A DNA stretch of 64,000 nucleotides, from assembly GCF_011764545.1 (NCBI RefSeq), contig NZ_AP022870.1, positions 4,386,001-4,450,000 on the forward strand. The letters run 5' to 3'. Of this stretch, positions 16,836-25,741 are shown piece after piece. The notes beneath the pieces are model-generated. The model ran no database searches. It was not told where the DNA came from and was given only the letters and a program-made list of their open reading frames with translations. The DNA is from Phytohabitans flavus (lineage in GTDB: Bacteria > Actinomycetota > Actinomycetes > Mycobacteriales > Micromonosporaceae). Numbering within the stretch: position 1 is the stretch's first letter; every line of letters begins with the position of its first letter. A program made the position numbers and the translations under genes.

Positions 16836-17141
16836 TCACCACGACGCGGTGCCCGACCGGCCGGTCAGGCCGCCGCCGGGACGGACCGCGAGGCACGTGC
16901 GACCGGGCCGGCGGCGAGAAAGGGCGGCAGGGTGCGGCGAACCCGCCAGGCGGACACGAGCACGGGCGGTCTGGCGCGCCGGACCGGTCGGGTCGGTCGG
17001 CGACGGACCGGGCTGCGGCGGCGGTACCGGAGAGGGATCAGGCGCCGGCCCCGGCGGCGGCTCGGCGGGCGACGGCGGCCGCGGCGGCGGACCCGGATGC
17101 GGCGGCGCCGGCGGGGCCGGTGGCTCGGTCGCTGTGCTCAT
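16836..17141 (-). CDS. Possible small Pro-rich protein
   Basis: A 101-codon frame starting MSTATEPPAPPAPPHPGPPP after GGAAGG. The first 55 residues are almost entirely Pro, Gly, Ala and Ser; the tail is basic. No domain is recognisable. Low complexity in very GC-rich DNA makes chance frames common on both strands here, so this is a weak call. If real it would be transcribed toward the DUF2267 gene, 9 bp away. Confidence 0.3.
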   Translation of the reverse strand: MSTATEPPAPPAPPHPGPPPRPPSPAEPPPGPAPDPSPVPPPQPGPSPTDPTGPARQTARARVRLAGSPHPAALSRRRPGRTCLAVRPGGGLTGRSGTASW

Positions 17142-17259
17142 GCCCTTCCGGGTACCCCGGCCACGCGCGCCGAACCGCGTCCCCCGCCGCCCGGCCCCGC
17201 GCGTCCGGGCCGGATGTCGAGCGCTGGTTGGCGCGGGCCGGAGCGGGTAGCCCACCGCC

Positions 17260-17544
17260 ATGGACGAGACCGGCTGGAACGACGTACGCGCGGCGCTCAA
17301 CGACCTCGACTATCCGGCGAACAAGGACCAGGTCGTGGCCCACGCCGAGCAGCGCGACGCCACGGCGCCCGCGATGCGGCTGCTGCGCGGGCTGCCCTGG
17401 GAGACGTACCGCAACCTGGGCGAGATCCGGCAGTCAGCGCCGATCGACGCGGCCGCGGACGAGCGGCAGACGCCGGACGAGAAGGCCCGCCAGGCCCGTT
17501 CGCCGCACAACCGCCGGATCGCCGAGCACCTGCGCGACCTCTGA
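17260..17544 (+). CDS. DUF2795 family protein
   Basis: 94 residues. The pattern DVRAALNDLDYPANKDQVVAHAEQ followed by MRLLRGLPWETYRNLGEI is the DUF2795 signature, a small helical protein related to plant-type stress proteins in actinobacteria. The C-terminal helix is charged (DEKARQARSPHNRRIAEHL). No enzymatic residues are seen. It is convergent with the DUF3140 gene and stands alone. Confidence 0.8.
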   Translation: MDETGWNDVRAALNDLDYPANKDQVVAHAEQRDATAPAMRLLRGLPWETYRNLGEIRQSAPIDAAADERQTPDEKARQARSPHNRRIAEHLRDL

Positions 17545-17553
17545 CCGCCCGCC

Positions 17554-17901
17554 CTACGTGAGGTCGCGCCACGGGTCGTGGCCGACGGCCATGAGGCTGT
17601 GCCGCCACGGCGCCAAGTCCACGTCGTCGGCCGGCCGCTGGGACCGCCGGCGGTTGATCAGATCGGTCACGTCGCGCATCAGCGTGACGTCGGCGTCGTT
17701 CAGGTCGACCCGCCGCTTGCCCAGCACTTGGAGGACCCGGTTGCCGAGGTCCATCACGTCCATGCCCGGTTCCGGGTCGTACGTGTCGTTCAGCGCCGTC
17801 TCGGCGATCAGCCAGTCCCGCAACTGGGGCGAGGACATGTTGACCGCCTCGTGGAAGTCCTGCCACACCCGCTCCTGCTCCGGATCATCACGACCTGCCA
17901 T
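17554..17901 (-). CDS. DUF3140 family protein
   Basis: 115 residues. It shows the family pattern of WQDFHEAVNMSSPQLRDWL near the N-terminus, a central GNRVLQVLGKRRVDLNDADV and a C-terminal WRHSLMAVGHDP. The protein is small, soluble and helical. DUF3140 proteins have no known role; a DNA-binding character has been suggested for some by their basic middle segment, which is only inference here. The start is 68 bp from the likely start of the divergent transporter. Confidence 0.82.
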   Translation of the reverse strand: MAGRDDPEQERVWQDFHEAVNMSSPQLRDWLIAETALNDTYDPEPGMDVMDLGNRVLQVLGKRRVDLNDADVTLMRDVTDLINRRRSQRPADDVDLAPWRHSLMAVGHDPWRDLT

Positions 17902-17969
17902 GTGTGGTCACCCCCTCACGCAACCCCTACCCGATCAGCGGCGCGGCAACCGCCCGCCATGCTTACGCG

Positions 17970-18911
17970 GTGCGTGGCGTGCTGGCCGGCTTCGCGGCGA
18001 TCTGGGTGGTCACCCTTGTCGGCTACCTGATCGGACGGTTCGAGCTGCTCGGCCCGTCCGGCCCGACGGTGCTCGCCCGCCTGGTGTTCTTCGTCGCCGC
18101 GCCGGCCCTGCTCCTGACCACGCTCGTCCGCTCCTCACCGGGAGACATCTTCACCGGCGCGCTCGCCGCGTTCGTGCTGAGTACCGTGCTCAGCGCGGGC
18201 GCCTACCTGGCCATCACGCTGCTCGTCTACCGGCATACCAGCAAGGAGCGGCCGGACTCGCCGGCGCTCACCGTCGGCACGCTCGCGGCCTCGTACGTGA
18301 ACGCCGGCAACCTTGGCATCCCGGTCGCCGCGTACGTGCTCGGCGACGTGTCGTTCATGGCGCCGGTGCTGCTCTTCCAGACCATGCTGGCGGCGCCGAT
18401 CGGGCTTGCCGTCCTCGACGTCACCACCGGCGGCCGGCGGCCGTCACCTCGGGCGCTCGCGATGCTGCCGTTGCGCAGCCCGCTCACGCTCGCCTCGGCG
18501 GTGGGCATCGGGATCGCCGCGACCGGGTGGCGGCCGTCGGACGAGGTGCTGCGCCCGTTCGACCTGGTGGGCTCGGCCGCGGTACCGCTGGCGCTGCTCG
18601 CGCTCGGGATGTCGCTGCGCGGCAGCCGGCCGTTCACGGCGGGGCCGGACGGGCGGGACCGGTACACGGCGGTGGCGCTGAAGGTGGTCGGGCAGCCGCT
18701 GCTCGCGTACCTGATCGGACGGCACGCCCTCGGCCTGGAAGGGCCGGCGCTGCTCGCCGCGGTCGTGACCGCGGCCCTGCCCACCGCGCAGAACGTCTTC
18801 GTCTTCGCCAGCCGCTACGACAGGGCGGTGGCGCTGGCCCGCGACGCGATCGTGCTCTCCACCCTGGCCGCGGCGGCGACGCTGGTCCTGATCGCGGCCT
18901 GGCTCGGCTGA
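17970..18911 (+). CDS. AEC (auxin efflux carrier) family transporter
   Basis: About 313 residues with ten hydrophobic helices. ASYVNAGNLGIPVAAYVLGD is the diagnostic AEC motif in the crossing helices, and the C-terminal half repeats the fold (LPTAQNVFVFASRYD). AEC proteins export or exchange small organic anions such as malate or auxin-like acids. A GTG at 17904 is in frame but would leave 2 bp to the divergent DUF3140 start. The GTG at 17970, just before the first helix, leaves room for promoters. Confidence 0.85.
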   Translation: MRGVLAGFAAIWVVTLVGYLIGRFELLGPSGPTVLARLVFFVAAPALLLTTLVRSSPGDIFTGALAAFVLSTVLSAGAYLAITLLVYRHTSKERPDSPALTVGTLAASYVNAGNLGIPVAAYVLGDVSFMAPVLLFQTMLAAPIGLAVLDVTTGGRRPSPRALAMLPLRSPLTLASAVGIGIAATGWRPSDEVLRPFDLVGSAAVPLALLALGMSLRGSRPFTAGPDGRDRYTAVALKVVGQPLLAYLIGRHALGLEGPALLAAVVTAALPTAQNVFVFASRYDRAVALARDAIVLSTLAAAATLVLIAAWLG

Positions 18912-18940
18912 CTAGAGGATCAATTCCAAGGCAAGAGTTT

Positions 18941-19000
18941 GGGCTACCGCGATGTTCGTCGTGGTCCGGACCGCTGCTCCCGCGGCCTCACCCCCCGCGG
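18941..19000 (+). repeat. Intergenic 59-bp repeat module, copy 1
   Basis: Begins GGGCTACCGCGATG and continues with GTGGTCCGGACCGCTGC and CCGCGGCCTCACC. It is the least conserved of six copies in the window (others at 25823, 35342, 45567, 45829 and 61211). It lies between the convergent AEC and universal stress genes. Confidence 0.8.
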
Positions 19001-19014
19001 TCCCCGAGGCGCGC

Positions 19015-19080
19015 TAGCAGCAAAATCCCTGATTTTGCTGCTACAGCCAGCCTTGGAAGCCACAAAATCAGGGATTTTGT
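19015..19080. terminator. Two related hairpins between convergent genes
   Basis: 19015-19043 is a perfect 13-bp inverted repeat (TAGCAGCAAAATC) around CCT. 19062-19080 is an 8-bp inverted repeat (ACAAAATC) around AGG. The two share the core AAAATC...GATTTT and look like duplicated copies. Stretches of T on either strand and the convergent position suggest bidirectional termination. Confidence 0.65.
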
Positions 19081-19127
19081 CAGGATCTTGGCCGGTGACT
19101 CCAGCTCTCTATTTCGGTATAGATCGC

Positions 19128-19607
19128 CTAGGGCACGACAGTGATCGGCCAGCGGCCCAGGCGGACCAGTCGGGTGGCGACCGAGCCGCCGAACACCCGG
19201 TGCGGCTGGGTCGACGCGCCCACCACCACGATGTCCGCCTTCACCTCGCGGGCGACCTCGCGCAGGCAGCCGTACGCGTCGCCGCGCCGGGACACGAAGC
19301 ACACCGGGATCCGCATCTCCTCGGCCACCTGCCGGATCTCCGCGCGCAGCTCGGCCTCCACCTCCTGATGCGCGGCGAGCATCATGGGCACCGCGCCGGG
19401 GACGGCCCACGCCCAGGTGAGCACGGGCGCCGCGTACGCCACGACAAGCCGGCAGTGTTGCCGCCGGGCCAGGCCGCAGGCGTACGCGGCGGCGCGCATC
19501 GACGTGTCCGAACCGTCCACGCCGACGAGGATCACGCGGGGTCCGTCGGTGCCGCGCTCGAAAGGCGGTGGGGCCCACCTCGGCCCGTACTCCGCCACCG
19601 CCTCCAT
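19128..19607 (-). CDS. Universal stress protein (UspA family)
   Basis: 159 residues, one Usp domain. RVILVGVDGSDTSMRAAAYA opens the fold, and GASTQPHRVFGGSVATRLVR carries the G-x2-G-x9-G-(S/T) ATP-binding pattern; ITVVP closes it. It starts 8 bp after the stop of the efflux pump gene, so it is very probably on the same transcript. A stress-response role is inferred from the family. Confidence 0.9.
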   Translation of the reverse strand: MEAVAEYGPRWAPPPFERGTDGPRVILVGVDGSDTSMRAAAYACGLARRQHCRLVVAYAAPVLTWAWAVPGAVPMMLAAHQEVEAELRAEIRQVAEEMRIPVCFVSRRGDAYGCLREVAREVKADIVVVGASTQPHRVFGGSVATRLVRLGRWPITVVP

Positions 19608-19615
19608 CGGTGTGC

Positions 19616-21178
19616 CTACCGCGCGGGCGAGGAAACCGTGTCGGCCGTGGCACCGACCTCGGGAGCGGGATCGGCCGTGGAGTCAACGTCCAGGCTCGTG
19701 CGCAACGGCGGCGGCTTGAGCAGCACGGCGGCGATCACGCCGAGGACGCCGACGACGGCCGAGATGAGGAAGATGTGGCCGGTGGCGTCCCCGTACGCGG
19801 CCCGCACGATGTGCTGGACCGTGTCCGGCAGCGCGTTGAGGTTGAGCGTGCTGGTGCCGCCGTCGCCGCCCGAGGTGGGCAGCCCGGCCGCGGCCAGGTC
19901 GCGGGTGATGCTGTCGGTGACCCGGTTGGCGAGCACCGCGCCGAGCACCGACACGCCGATCGTGCCGCCGAGCGAGCGGAAGAACGTCACCGACGAGCTC
20001 GCCGCGCCGACGTCGCGCAGGGGCACGCTGTTCTGTACGGCGAGGATGAGGTTTTGCATCGACATGCCCACGCCCGCGCCGACCAGGAACATCGCCGCGC
20101 CCACGATCACCAGCGAGGTCTCGTGGTCGATGGTGGAGAGCAGCGCGAACCCGGCGACGAGCAGGATGGTGCCGGCCAGGATGTACGGCTTGACCCGCCC
20201 GGAGACGCTGATCAGGCGGCCGGCGACGATCGAGGTGAGCAGCACGCCGGCCATCATCGGGATGGTCAGCAGGCCGGCCTCGGTGGGGCTGTAGCCGCGG
20301 CCGATCTGGAAGTACTGGCCGAGGAAGACCGCGCCGCCGAACATCGCCGTACCGACCGCGAGGCTGGCCACGATCGCGAGGGCGGTGGTCCGCTCGCGGA
20401 TGATGCCGAGCGGGATGACCGGCTCGGCGGCTCGTGACTCGACCCAGATCGCGGCGGCGAGCACCACGATCGCGCCACCCACCATGGCGATGCTCTGCCA
20501 GGAGAACCAGCCGAACGAGTGGTCGACGAACGAGATCCAGATCAGCAGCACGCTCACGCCGGCCGAGATGAGCGTCGCGCCGACGTAGTCGATCTTCACC
20601 TTACGCTTGATCGTGGGTACGTGCAGCGTGGCCTGGAGCAGCAGCAGCGCCACGATCGCGACCGGTACGCCGACGAAGAAGCACCAGCGCCAGCCGAGCC
20701 ACGCGGTGTCCGCGATCAGGCCGCCCAGCAGCGGGCCGCCGACCGTCGCGAGGGCCATCGTGCCGCCCAGGTACCCGTTGTAGCGACCCCGCTCGCGCGG
20801 CGGGATGATCGCCGCGATCACGACCTGTACCAGCGCCTGGAGGCCACCGACGCCGATGCCCTGGAACGCGCGGGCGGCGATCAGCTCACCGGCGTTCTGC
20901 GCGAAGCCGGCCACCATCGAGCCGACGATGAAGATGCCGATCGCGATCTGCACCAGCAGCTTCTTGTTGAGCAGGTCGGCGAGCTTGCCCCAGATCGGCG
21001 TCGAGGCGGTCGCGGTCAGCAGGGTCGCGGTGACCACCCACGTGTACTGGGTCTGGCTGCCGTTGAGGGCACCAATGATCTTGGGCAGCGCGGTCGAGAC
21101 GACGGTGGAGCTCAGCAGCGCGACGAAGAGCACCAGCAGCAGGCCACTGAGGCTCTCCAGGCGCTGGCGGTGGCTCAT
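19616..21178 (-). CDS. MFS drug efflux transporter, DHA2 (EmrB/QacA) family
   Basis: 520 residues with 14 hydrophobic helices. Motif A is GKLADLLNKKLLV, motif C is GGPLLGGLIADTAWLGWRWCFFVG, and LVGAGVGMSMQNLILAVQNSVP is typical of DHA2 pumps. These proteins use the proton gradient to export drugs or dyes. A TetR gene is divergent 151 bp away, the classic layout of a drug-responsive repressor and its pump. That regulator is frameshifted in this sequence, so the pump may be derepressed if the lesion is real. Confidence 0.93.
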   Translation of the reverse strand: MSHRQRLESLSGLLLVLFVALLSSTVVSTALPKIIGALNGSQTQYTWVVTATLLTATASTPIWGKLADLLNKKLLVQIAIGIFIVGSMVAGFAQNAGELIAARAFQGIGVGGLQALVQVVIAAIIPPRERGRYNGYLGGTMALATVGGPLLGGLIADTAWLGWRWCFFVGVPVAIVALLLLQATLHVPTIKRKVKIDYVGATLISAGVSVLLIWISFVDHSFGWFSWQSIAMVGGAIVVLAAAIWVESRAAEPVIPLGIIRERTTALAIVASLAVGTAMFGGAVFLGQYFQIGRGYSPTEAGLLTIPMMAGVLLTSIVAGRLISVSGRVKPYILAGTILLVAGFALLSTIDHETSLVIVGAAMFLVGAGVGMSMQNLILAVQNSVPLRDVGAASSSVTFFRSLGGTIGVSVLGAVLANRVTDSITRDLAAAGLPTSGGDGGTSTLNLNALPDTVQHIVRAAYGDATGHIFLISAVVGVLGVIAAVLLKPPPLRTSLDVDSTADPAPEVGATADTVSSPAR

Positions 21179-21250
21179 GGCATCGGGGCGACAGGTGCGG
21201 GCGCGGTCATACGACGCGGCCTCCAGGGAGCGGGACGGATCTGTTCATCT

Positions 21251-21281
21251 CGAAGCATGCCTCGAAGGTGCGCAGTGCGCA
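21251..21281. promoter_or_regulatory. Operator-like palindromes between efflux pump and TetR gene
   Basis: CGAAGCATGCCTCG (21251-21264) is a 14-bp imperfect palindrome centred on GCATGC. TGCGCAGTGCGCA (21269-21281) is a perfect 6-bp inverted repeat around G. Both lie in the 151-bp divergent promoter region, where the TetR protein would bind. Confidence 0.4.
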
Positions 21282-21329
21282 AGTTTTCTCACTGGGAACC
21301 GCGCCACCCTGGGCGGTACGCTGCGTGTG

Positions 21330-21934
21330 ATGACCGCTACGACCAATCCGCCCGCTCCCGGGCTCCGGGAGCGGAAGAAGGCCGCGACGCGGCAGGCCCT
21401 GCACGAGGCCGCCGTGCGGCTCGCGGCCGAGCACGGCGTGGAGCGGGTCACCGTGGAGGCGATCGCGGACGCGGCGAACGTGTCGCGGCGCACGTTCTCC
21501 AACTACTTCAACGGCAAGGAGCAGGCGCTCCTGCACACCGACTACGCCCGCATGGCCCGCCTCGTCGAGCTGGTACGGGACCGTCCGGCGGGCGAGGCGG
21601 GATGGACCGCGCTCACCCGCGCCATCGAGGTGTCGGTAGCGGAGAACGCGGACGAGGACCCGAGTGGCGGGTCCGCTACCGCACGCTCCGCCGCGACCCG
21701 GCGCTCGCCGGCGAGCTGGTCAGGTCGTACACGGTGGCGGAGCGCGAGCTGTCCGGCGTGATCGCGGGGCGGCTCCCGGCGGCCCCGGACACCCCGCTAC
21801 GCGCGCGGCTGCTGGCGGCGCACTTCCTCACGGCGGTCCGGGTAGCCAACCAGGTCTGGCTGGAGCGCCCGGAGGAGCCGCTCATCGACCTCGTCCGGCG
21901 AGCGCTGGCCACGACGGCCGAGCCGTTCGCATAG
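21330..21934 (+). pseudogene. TetR family regulator, frameshifted
   Basis: The N-terminal HTH is intact: HGVERVTVEAIADAANVSRRTFSNYFNGKEQAL. After VSVAENADEDP the frame changes; the rest, EWRVRYRTLRRDPALAGELVRSYTV to the C-terminus, continues in another frame. One missing G at about 21662 (CCCGAGTGG where CCCGGAGTGG would restore EWR) explains it. With that base the protein is 201 residues, normal for TetR. It is divergent from the DHA2 pump and is its likely repressor. Whether this is a real mutation or a sequence error cannot be told here. The 3' end overlaps the opposing membrane protein gene by 53 bp. Confidence 0.85.
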
Positions 21935-22415
21935 CCGGGCGCTGCCCGCGGGCGCGGGCGATGTCGAGGACCAGCAGCGCGAGGTTCGCGGCGAGCACGG
22001 CGCCGAGGATCGCGGTGAGCGCGCCGGCCAACCCCTCGACCGCGTGCCCGCCCAGCCACGCTCCGGCCAGGCCCCAGGCCAGCGTCGCGGCGAGCGCGCC
22101 GTACCGCAGACCCGGGCCGGCGCCGCGCCGGTACCAGGCCAGGTAGACGCAGAGGCCGACCGCGATCCCGGACGCCACCACCGCGAGGCCGGCGCTCGCG
22201 AAGAGCTCCGGCCACACGCTCGCCACGACGAGGATCGCCAGGAACCACCCGCCGAGCCCCACCACGGCCGCCGCGAGACTGCGCAGCAGCACGCTCGCCA
22301 CCACGCCGAACCCGCCGCGCCGCCACACCCACAGCGCCATCCCGCCGAGCAGTACCAGCGCGAGCAACGCGCCACCGGACAGGACCGCGAGAATCACCCG
22401 CGCGATCGTCGGCAT
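21882..22415 (-). CDS. Hypothetical membrane protein, 177 aa
   Basis: Five or so hydrophobic helices are visible, starting ARVILAVLSGGALLALVLLGGMALWVW. Between them are short Arg-rich loops and helices such as GGWFLAILVVASVWPELFAS. The C-terminus (ARARGQRPAMRTARPSW) is basic and probably cytoplasmic. I do not recognise the family. It is convergent with, and overlaps, the frameshifted TetR gene. The start ATG at 22415 is close to a GC-rich divergent intergenic region. Confidence 0.65.
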   Translation of the reverse strand: MPTIARVILAVLSGGALLALVLLGGMALWVWRRGGFGVVASVLLRSLAAAVVGLGGWFLAILVVASVWPELFASAGLAVVASGIAVGLCVYLAWYRRGAGPGLRYGALAATLAWGLAGAWLGGHAVEGLAGALTAILGAVLAANLALLVLDIARARGQRPAMRTARPSWPALAGRGR

Positions 22416-22478
22416 CGAAACCCCTCCCCACCATGACTTTGAGTCTGGTGTGGATCCGCCCGCTTCTCGATGGTGCCC

Positions 22479-22531
22479 ACCGCCGTATCGGCGGTAAGGA
22501 CAACCCCACCCCCCTTAGCAACTTTTGTACA
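22479..22531. promoter_or_regulatory. Operator-like inverted repeats upstream of the condensation-domain gene
   Basis: ACCGCCG-TAT-CGGCGGT (22479-22495) is a perfect 7-bp inverted repeat. A TTGTACAA palindrome lies at 22524-22531 within an unusually A/T-rich stretch (22510-22570). The region separates two divergent genes and probably holds their promoters. No factor can be named. Confidence 0.35.
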
Positions 22532-22589
22532 AGGGACTGCAAGAATTCGACCGACAGGTGTATATCCATGAGCGCGAAGATCCGCCAGC

Positions 22590-23912
22590 ATGGGTGGCGT
22601 GACGCTGATCGCTGTTCCGTTCGCCGGGGAGGGCGCCGGCGAAGACGAGCTGAGCTGGGGGCAGCAGGACATCTGGGGCAGCATGCGGCGGGACCGGTCG
22701 TGGCTGCCGATCGGCTTCGCGCGGCCCCTGCCGCCCGGCACCACGGTCGAGGACGTCGTGGCCGAGCTGCGCTGGTGCGTGAGCCGGTACCCCTCGATGC
22801 GCACCACGCTCCGCTTCACCGGCGGCGCCCTCCCCCGGCAGGTGGTGCACGCGAGCGGCGAGATCGCCCTGGAGGTGGTGGACGCCGCACCCGACGCCGA
22901 CCCGGCCGAGGTGGCGGTGGGCGTGCAGGAGCGGTACCAGGACACGGACCACGACCACGCCACGGAGTGGCCGGTGCGCATGGCGGTGGTACGCCACCTG
23001 GGCGTGCCCGCGTACCAGGTGATGGTCGTCTGCCACCTGGTGGTGGACGGCCTGGGCGCCCTGGCCATGCAGGACGAGATGCGGACCCGCCCGACCGGCC
23101 CGAGCACCGCCCTCCAGGCGCTGGAGCAGGCGCGGGAGCAGCGCACGCCGGCGGCGGTACGGCGGAGCCAGGCGGCGCTGCGGCACTGGGAGCACCTGCT
23201 GCGCACCACGCCCGCCGACCGCTTCGCCGGATCGGCCGACCCGCGCACCCCGCGGTACTGGGAGCTCGTCAGCACCTCGACGGCGCTGCACCTCGCGGTC
23301 GGGACGGTCGCCGCGCGGGCCCGGCTGGAGACCTCGACCGTGCTGCTGGCCGCCTTCGCGATGGCGATGTCCGAGGTGACCGGGATCAGCCCGCTGCTGA
23401 CGCAACTCGTGGTGGGCAACCGCTTCCGGCCGGGCCTCGCCACGACGGTCAGCCCGGTGAGCCAGACCGCGCTGTGCCGGCTCGACCTCGCCGGCTGCGA
23501 CTTCGGCGAGGCGCTCACCCGCACGTGGCGGGCGTCGCTGGCCGGGTACAAGCACTCGTACTACGACCCGGCGGCGCTCGACGCGCTGGTCGAGCGGGTG
23601 GCCGCGGAGCGCCCGGATCCGGCGGTGATGCGCTGCGGCTTCAACGACCGGCGGGCGCTGACCGTCGACGTACCGCCGGTGGACCCCACCGGGGATGTGC
23701 GCGCCGCGCTCGCGCGGACGACCACACGGGTGGCGCGCCGGCAGGACAAGCCCTTCGACCCGTGCTACCTGCACGTGTTGCAGGAGCGGGACGCGATCGT
23801 GCTGGCGCTGTGCGCGGACACCCACTTCCTCGGCCCGGCCGACCAGGAGGCCGTCCTGCGCCGCCTCGAAGCATCCATTGTGGACGCCGCGTCGCGCTCA
23901 GCGGTTACTTGA
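22590..23912 (+). CDS. Stand-alone condensation-domain protein (NRPS C-domain superfamily)
   Basis: 440 residues. DELSWGQQDIWGSM opens the chloramphenicol-acetyltransferase-like fold. The active-site motif reads CHLVVDG: the catalytic second His and the DG of HHxxxDG are kept, the first His is Cys. VVGNRFRPGLATTVSPVSQTALC corresponds to the core latch region of C domains. There is no carrier, adenylation or thioesterase domain here or next door. It may therefore acylate or condense small substrates alone, as in PapA-like acyltransferases. The stop overlaps the opposing gene by 8 bp. Confidence 0.8.
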   Translation: MGGVTLIAVPFAGEGAGEDELSWGQQDIWGSMRRDRSWLPIGFARPLPPGTTVEDVVAELRWCVSRYPSMRTTLRFTGGALPRQVVHASGEIALEVVDAAPDADPAEVAVGVQERYQDTDHDHATEWPVRMAVVRHLGVPAYQVMVVCHLVVDGLGALAMQDEMRTRPTGPSTALQALEQAREQRTPAAVRRSQAALRHWEHLLRTTPADRFAGSADPRTPRYWELVSTSTALHLAVGTVAARARLETSTVLLAAFAMAMSEVTGISPLLTQLVVGNRFRPGLATTVSPVSQTALCRLDLAGCDFGEALTRTWRASLAGYKHSYYDPAALDALVERVAAERPDPAVMRCGFNDRRALTVDVPPVDPTGDVRAALARTTTRVARRQDKPFDPCYLHVLQERDAIVLALCADTHFLGPADQEAVLRRLEASIVDAASRSAVT

Positions 23913-25148
23913 TCGCGGCCAGGTCCAGCACGTACTTCGCGCCGTTGGGCTCCTGCCACTCCACCACCGTCTGCGGCATCCGCACGGCCTTCGGGAGGGA
24001 CACGCTCACCATCGTCGCCGCCGCGCCAGTCGTACGGTCCCAGACCCACGTCCGCCCGCCGGACTCGGTGAAGGCGCCGATCCCGAACCGCCCCGCGAAC
24101 GCCGCCTGCTCATACGGCACCCGTCGCTGGCTGTACGGGATCTGGCGGAACCCGCTGCCGTCGAGCTCCTGCACGGTCGCCCCACCGTTGCGGTCGAGGC
24201 CGAGGCAGAGGACCGGGTTGCAGTCGACCATCTCCGTACCCTCGTGGGCGGTCCAGGCCCGGCGCGTGCCGGTCACCACGTTGAGCAGGTCGCCTGACCG
24301 TTCCGGGCGCACCGGGCCGGCGAAGTCCGCGCCGACCGGCCTGGTCGAACTCACCCACGGGAAGGCCCCGAAGTCCTGGTACCCCTCGGAACCGGGCACC
24401 AGCGACGTCACCCGGTCGCCGAGCGACATCTCGTAGATGCCGGGCACCGCCTCCTCGTCCCCGGCGTACCGCCAGTAGACCACCTCGTCCTGGAGGCCGA
24501 TCGGGTACGCGGGCCCGGCCAGCGGCCACGTCGCGACAAGCCGCGCTGGTGTCCAGCCGTCCAGCGGGGCACTCCACAGCTCGTACGGCCGGGACTGCCG
24601 CTGCACCCCCACAGCACCCGGTCACCGGCCACGAACGCGTCGGCGAGTGCCGTCCCGTCCCGGTCGGCGGATGCCGGGCTTATCGGTTGCGCCGTCCCCG
24701 CCGCGCTGTCGAAGATCGCCGGCCAGTAGGCAATGCCGTCTGGCGCCGCACCCACCGAAACATCCGACTTCACCAGGTAGCGGCCGCTGCCCAGCACGGC
24801 CGACACCGTGTACTGGCTGCCGCCCGGAAGCGTGTCCGGGATCCGGTGCACCGCCTCGGGCCAGACGATTCGCGGCGACGCCAGCTGGCCGAAGTCCGGC
24901 ACCGTGCCGGACCAGAGCGCCGCGGCGACCGGTATCGACGATGCCTCGCTCATGTGGATGGCGACCGGCACGACCGCGACCGCGAGCCCGACCGCGCACA
25001 CGGCGGCGACCACCAGCCGGCCGGACCTGCGCCTGCGGGCCCGCCGCGCCCCGTAGACCGGCAGCCTGGCCAGGATCCGCTCGGGTACGGCCCGCGCGGC
25101 CTGGCGCTGCTGGGCCTCGCGGATCAGGTCCTCCAAGGACGCGGTCAC
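23905..25148 (-). pseudogene. Membrane-anchored partner of the SigE-like sigma factor, frameshifted
   Basis: The first part runs from a GTG at 25148: a short cytoplasmic segment (SLEDLIREAQQRQAARAVPERIL), an Arg-rich region and one transmembrane helix at about 42-62, then an external domain with WSGTVPDFGQLASPR. At about 24605 the frame shifts after DRVLWG; the rest (VQRQSRPYELWSAPLDGWTP onward) resembles a beta-propeller-like domain and ends LDLAAIK. Adding one G in the TGGGGGTGC run gives one 414-residue protein. The GTG overlaps the sigma factor stop (GTGA), so it is the likely anti-sigma partner. Mutation and sequence error remain equally possible. Confidence 0.8.
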
Positions 25149-25654
25149 GAAGGGACCCCCTCGATCACGGACGGCCGCACCGGGAGGGCGGCCCGCAGGG
25201 TCGCGAGCGCCCGAAAGATCTGCGTCCGGACCGTGACGGGCCGGCATCCGAGCAGCTCCGCTATCTGGTCGTCGGACATGTCCTCGTAGTAGCGCAGCGC
25301 CAGCGCGGCCCGCTGCCTGGGCGGGAGCGTGGCGATCAGGCGCAGCACCAGGTCGCGGTCCTCCGCCGCGGCCGCGCTGTCGGCGACCGGCGGGGCGATC
25401 GACTCCAGGGCCTCCGGCGAGATCGTCAGCATCCGGGCCGCCCGGCGCCGCCGCCAGGAGAGGAACTGGTTGAGGATCATGCGTTTCACGTACTGCTCCG
25501 GTGCGTCCAACCCGCCGATCCGCCCCCATCGCGTCTGCGCCTTCAGCAGCACCTCCTGGGTGATGTCCTCGGCAAGGTACGGATCCCAGGTCAAGACCGT
25601 GGCGTACCGCACAAGCGACCCTAATCGGGCCGTGGCGAACTCCTCGAAGGTCAC
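25145..25654 (-). CDS. SigE-family ECF RNA polymerase sigma factor
   Basis: 169 residues from a GTG (VTFEEFATARLGSLVRYA) 7 bp after GGGAGG. Region 2 is VLTWDPYLAEDITQEVLLKAQTRW-like (partly quoted), region 4 is LPPRQRAALALRYYEDMSDD with a recognition helix RPVTVRTQIFRALATLR. It is the second SigE-type sigma factor in the window, only distantly like the one at 10.4 kb. Translation is coupled to the downstream membrane protein through a GTGA overlap. A long repeat-bearing intergenic region lies upstream. Confidence 0.92.
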   Translation of the reverse strand: MTFEEFATARLGSLVRYATVLTWDPYLAEDITQEVLLKAQTRWGRIGGLDAPEQYVKRMILNQFLSWRRRRAARMLTISPEALESIAPPVADSAAAAEDRDLVLRLIATLPPRQRAALALRYYEDMSDDQIAELLGCRPVTVRTQIFRALATLRAALPVRPSVIEGVPS

Positions 25655-25741
25655 GCCGCGCCGCCCTCCCCGTGCCGGCACTCTCTCCGACCTCAAGACA
25701 CCCACCAGGGCTCCGGCGTTGCATGTGGATCAGAAGTTTTT

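Noticed and set aside
18941..19080. Possible tRNA or small structured RNA gene from the strong hairpins
   Set aside because: No cloverleaf, no CCA-type or anticodon pattern; the stems fit terminators better.
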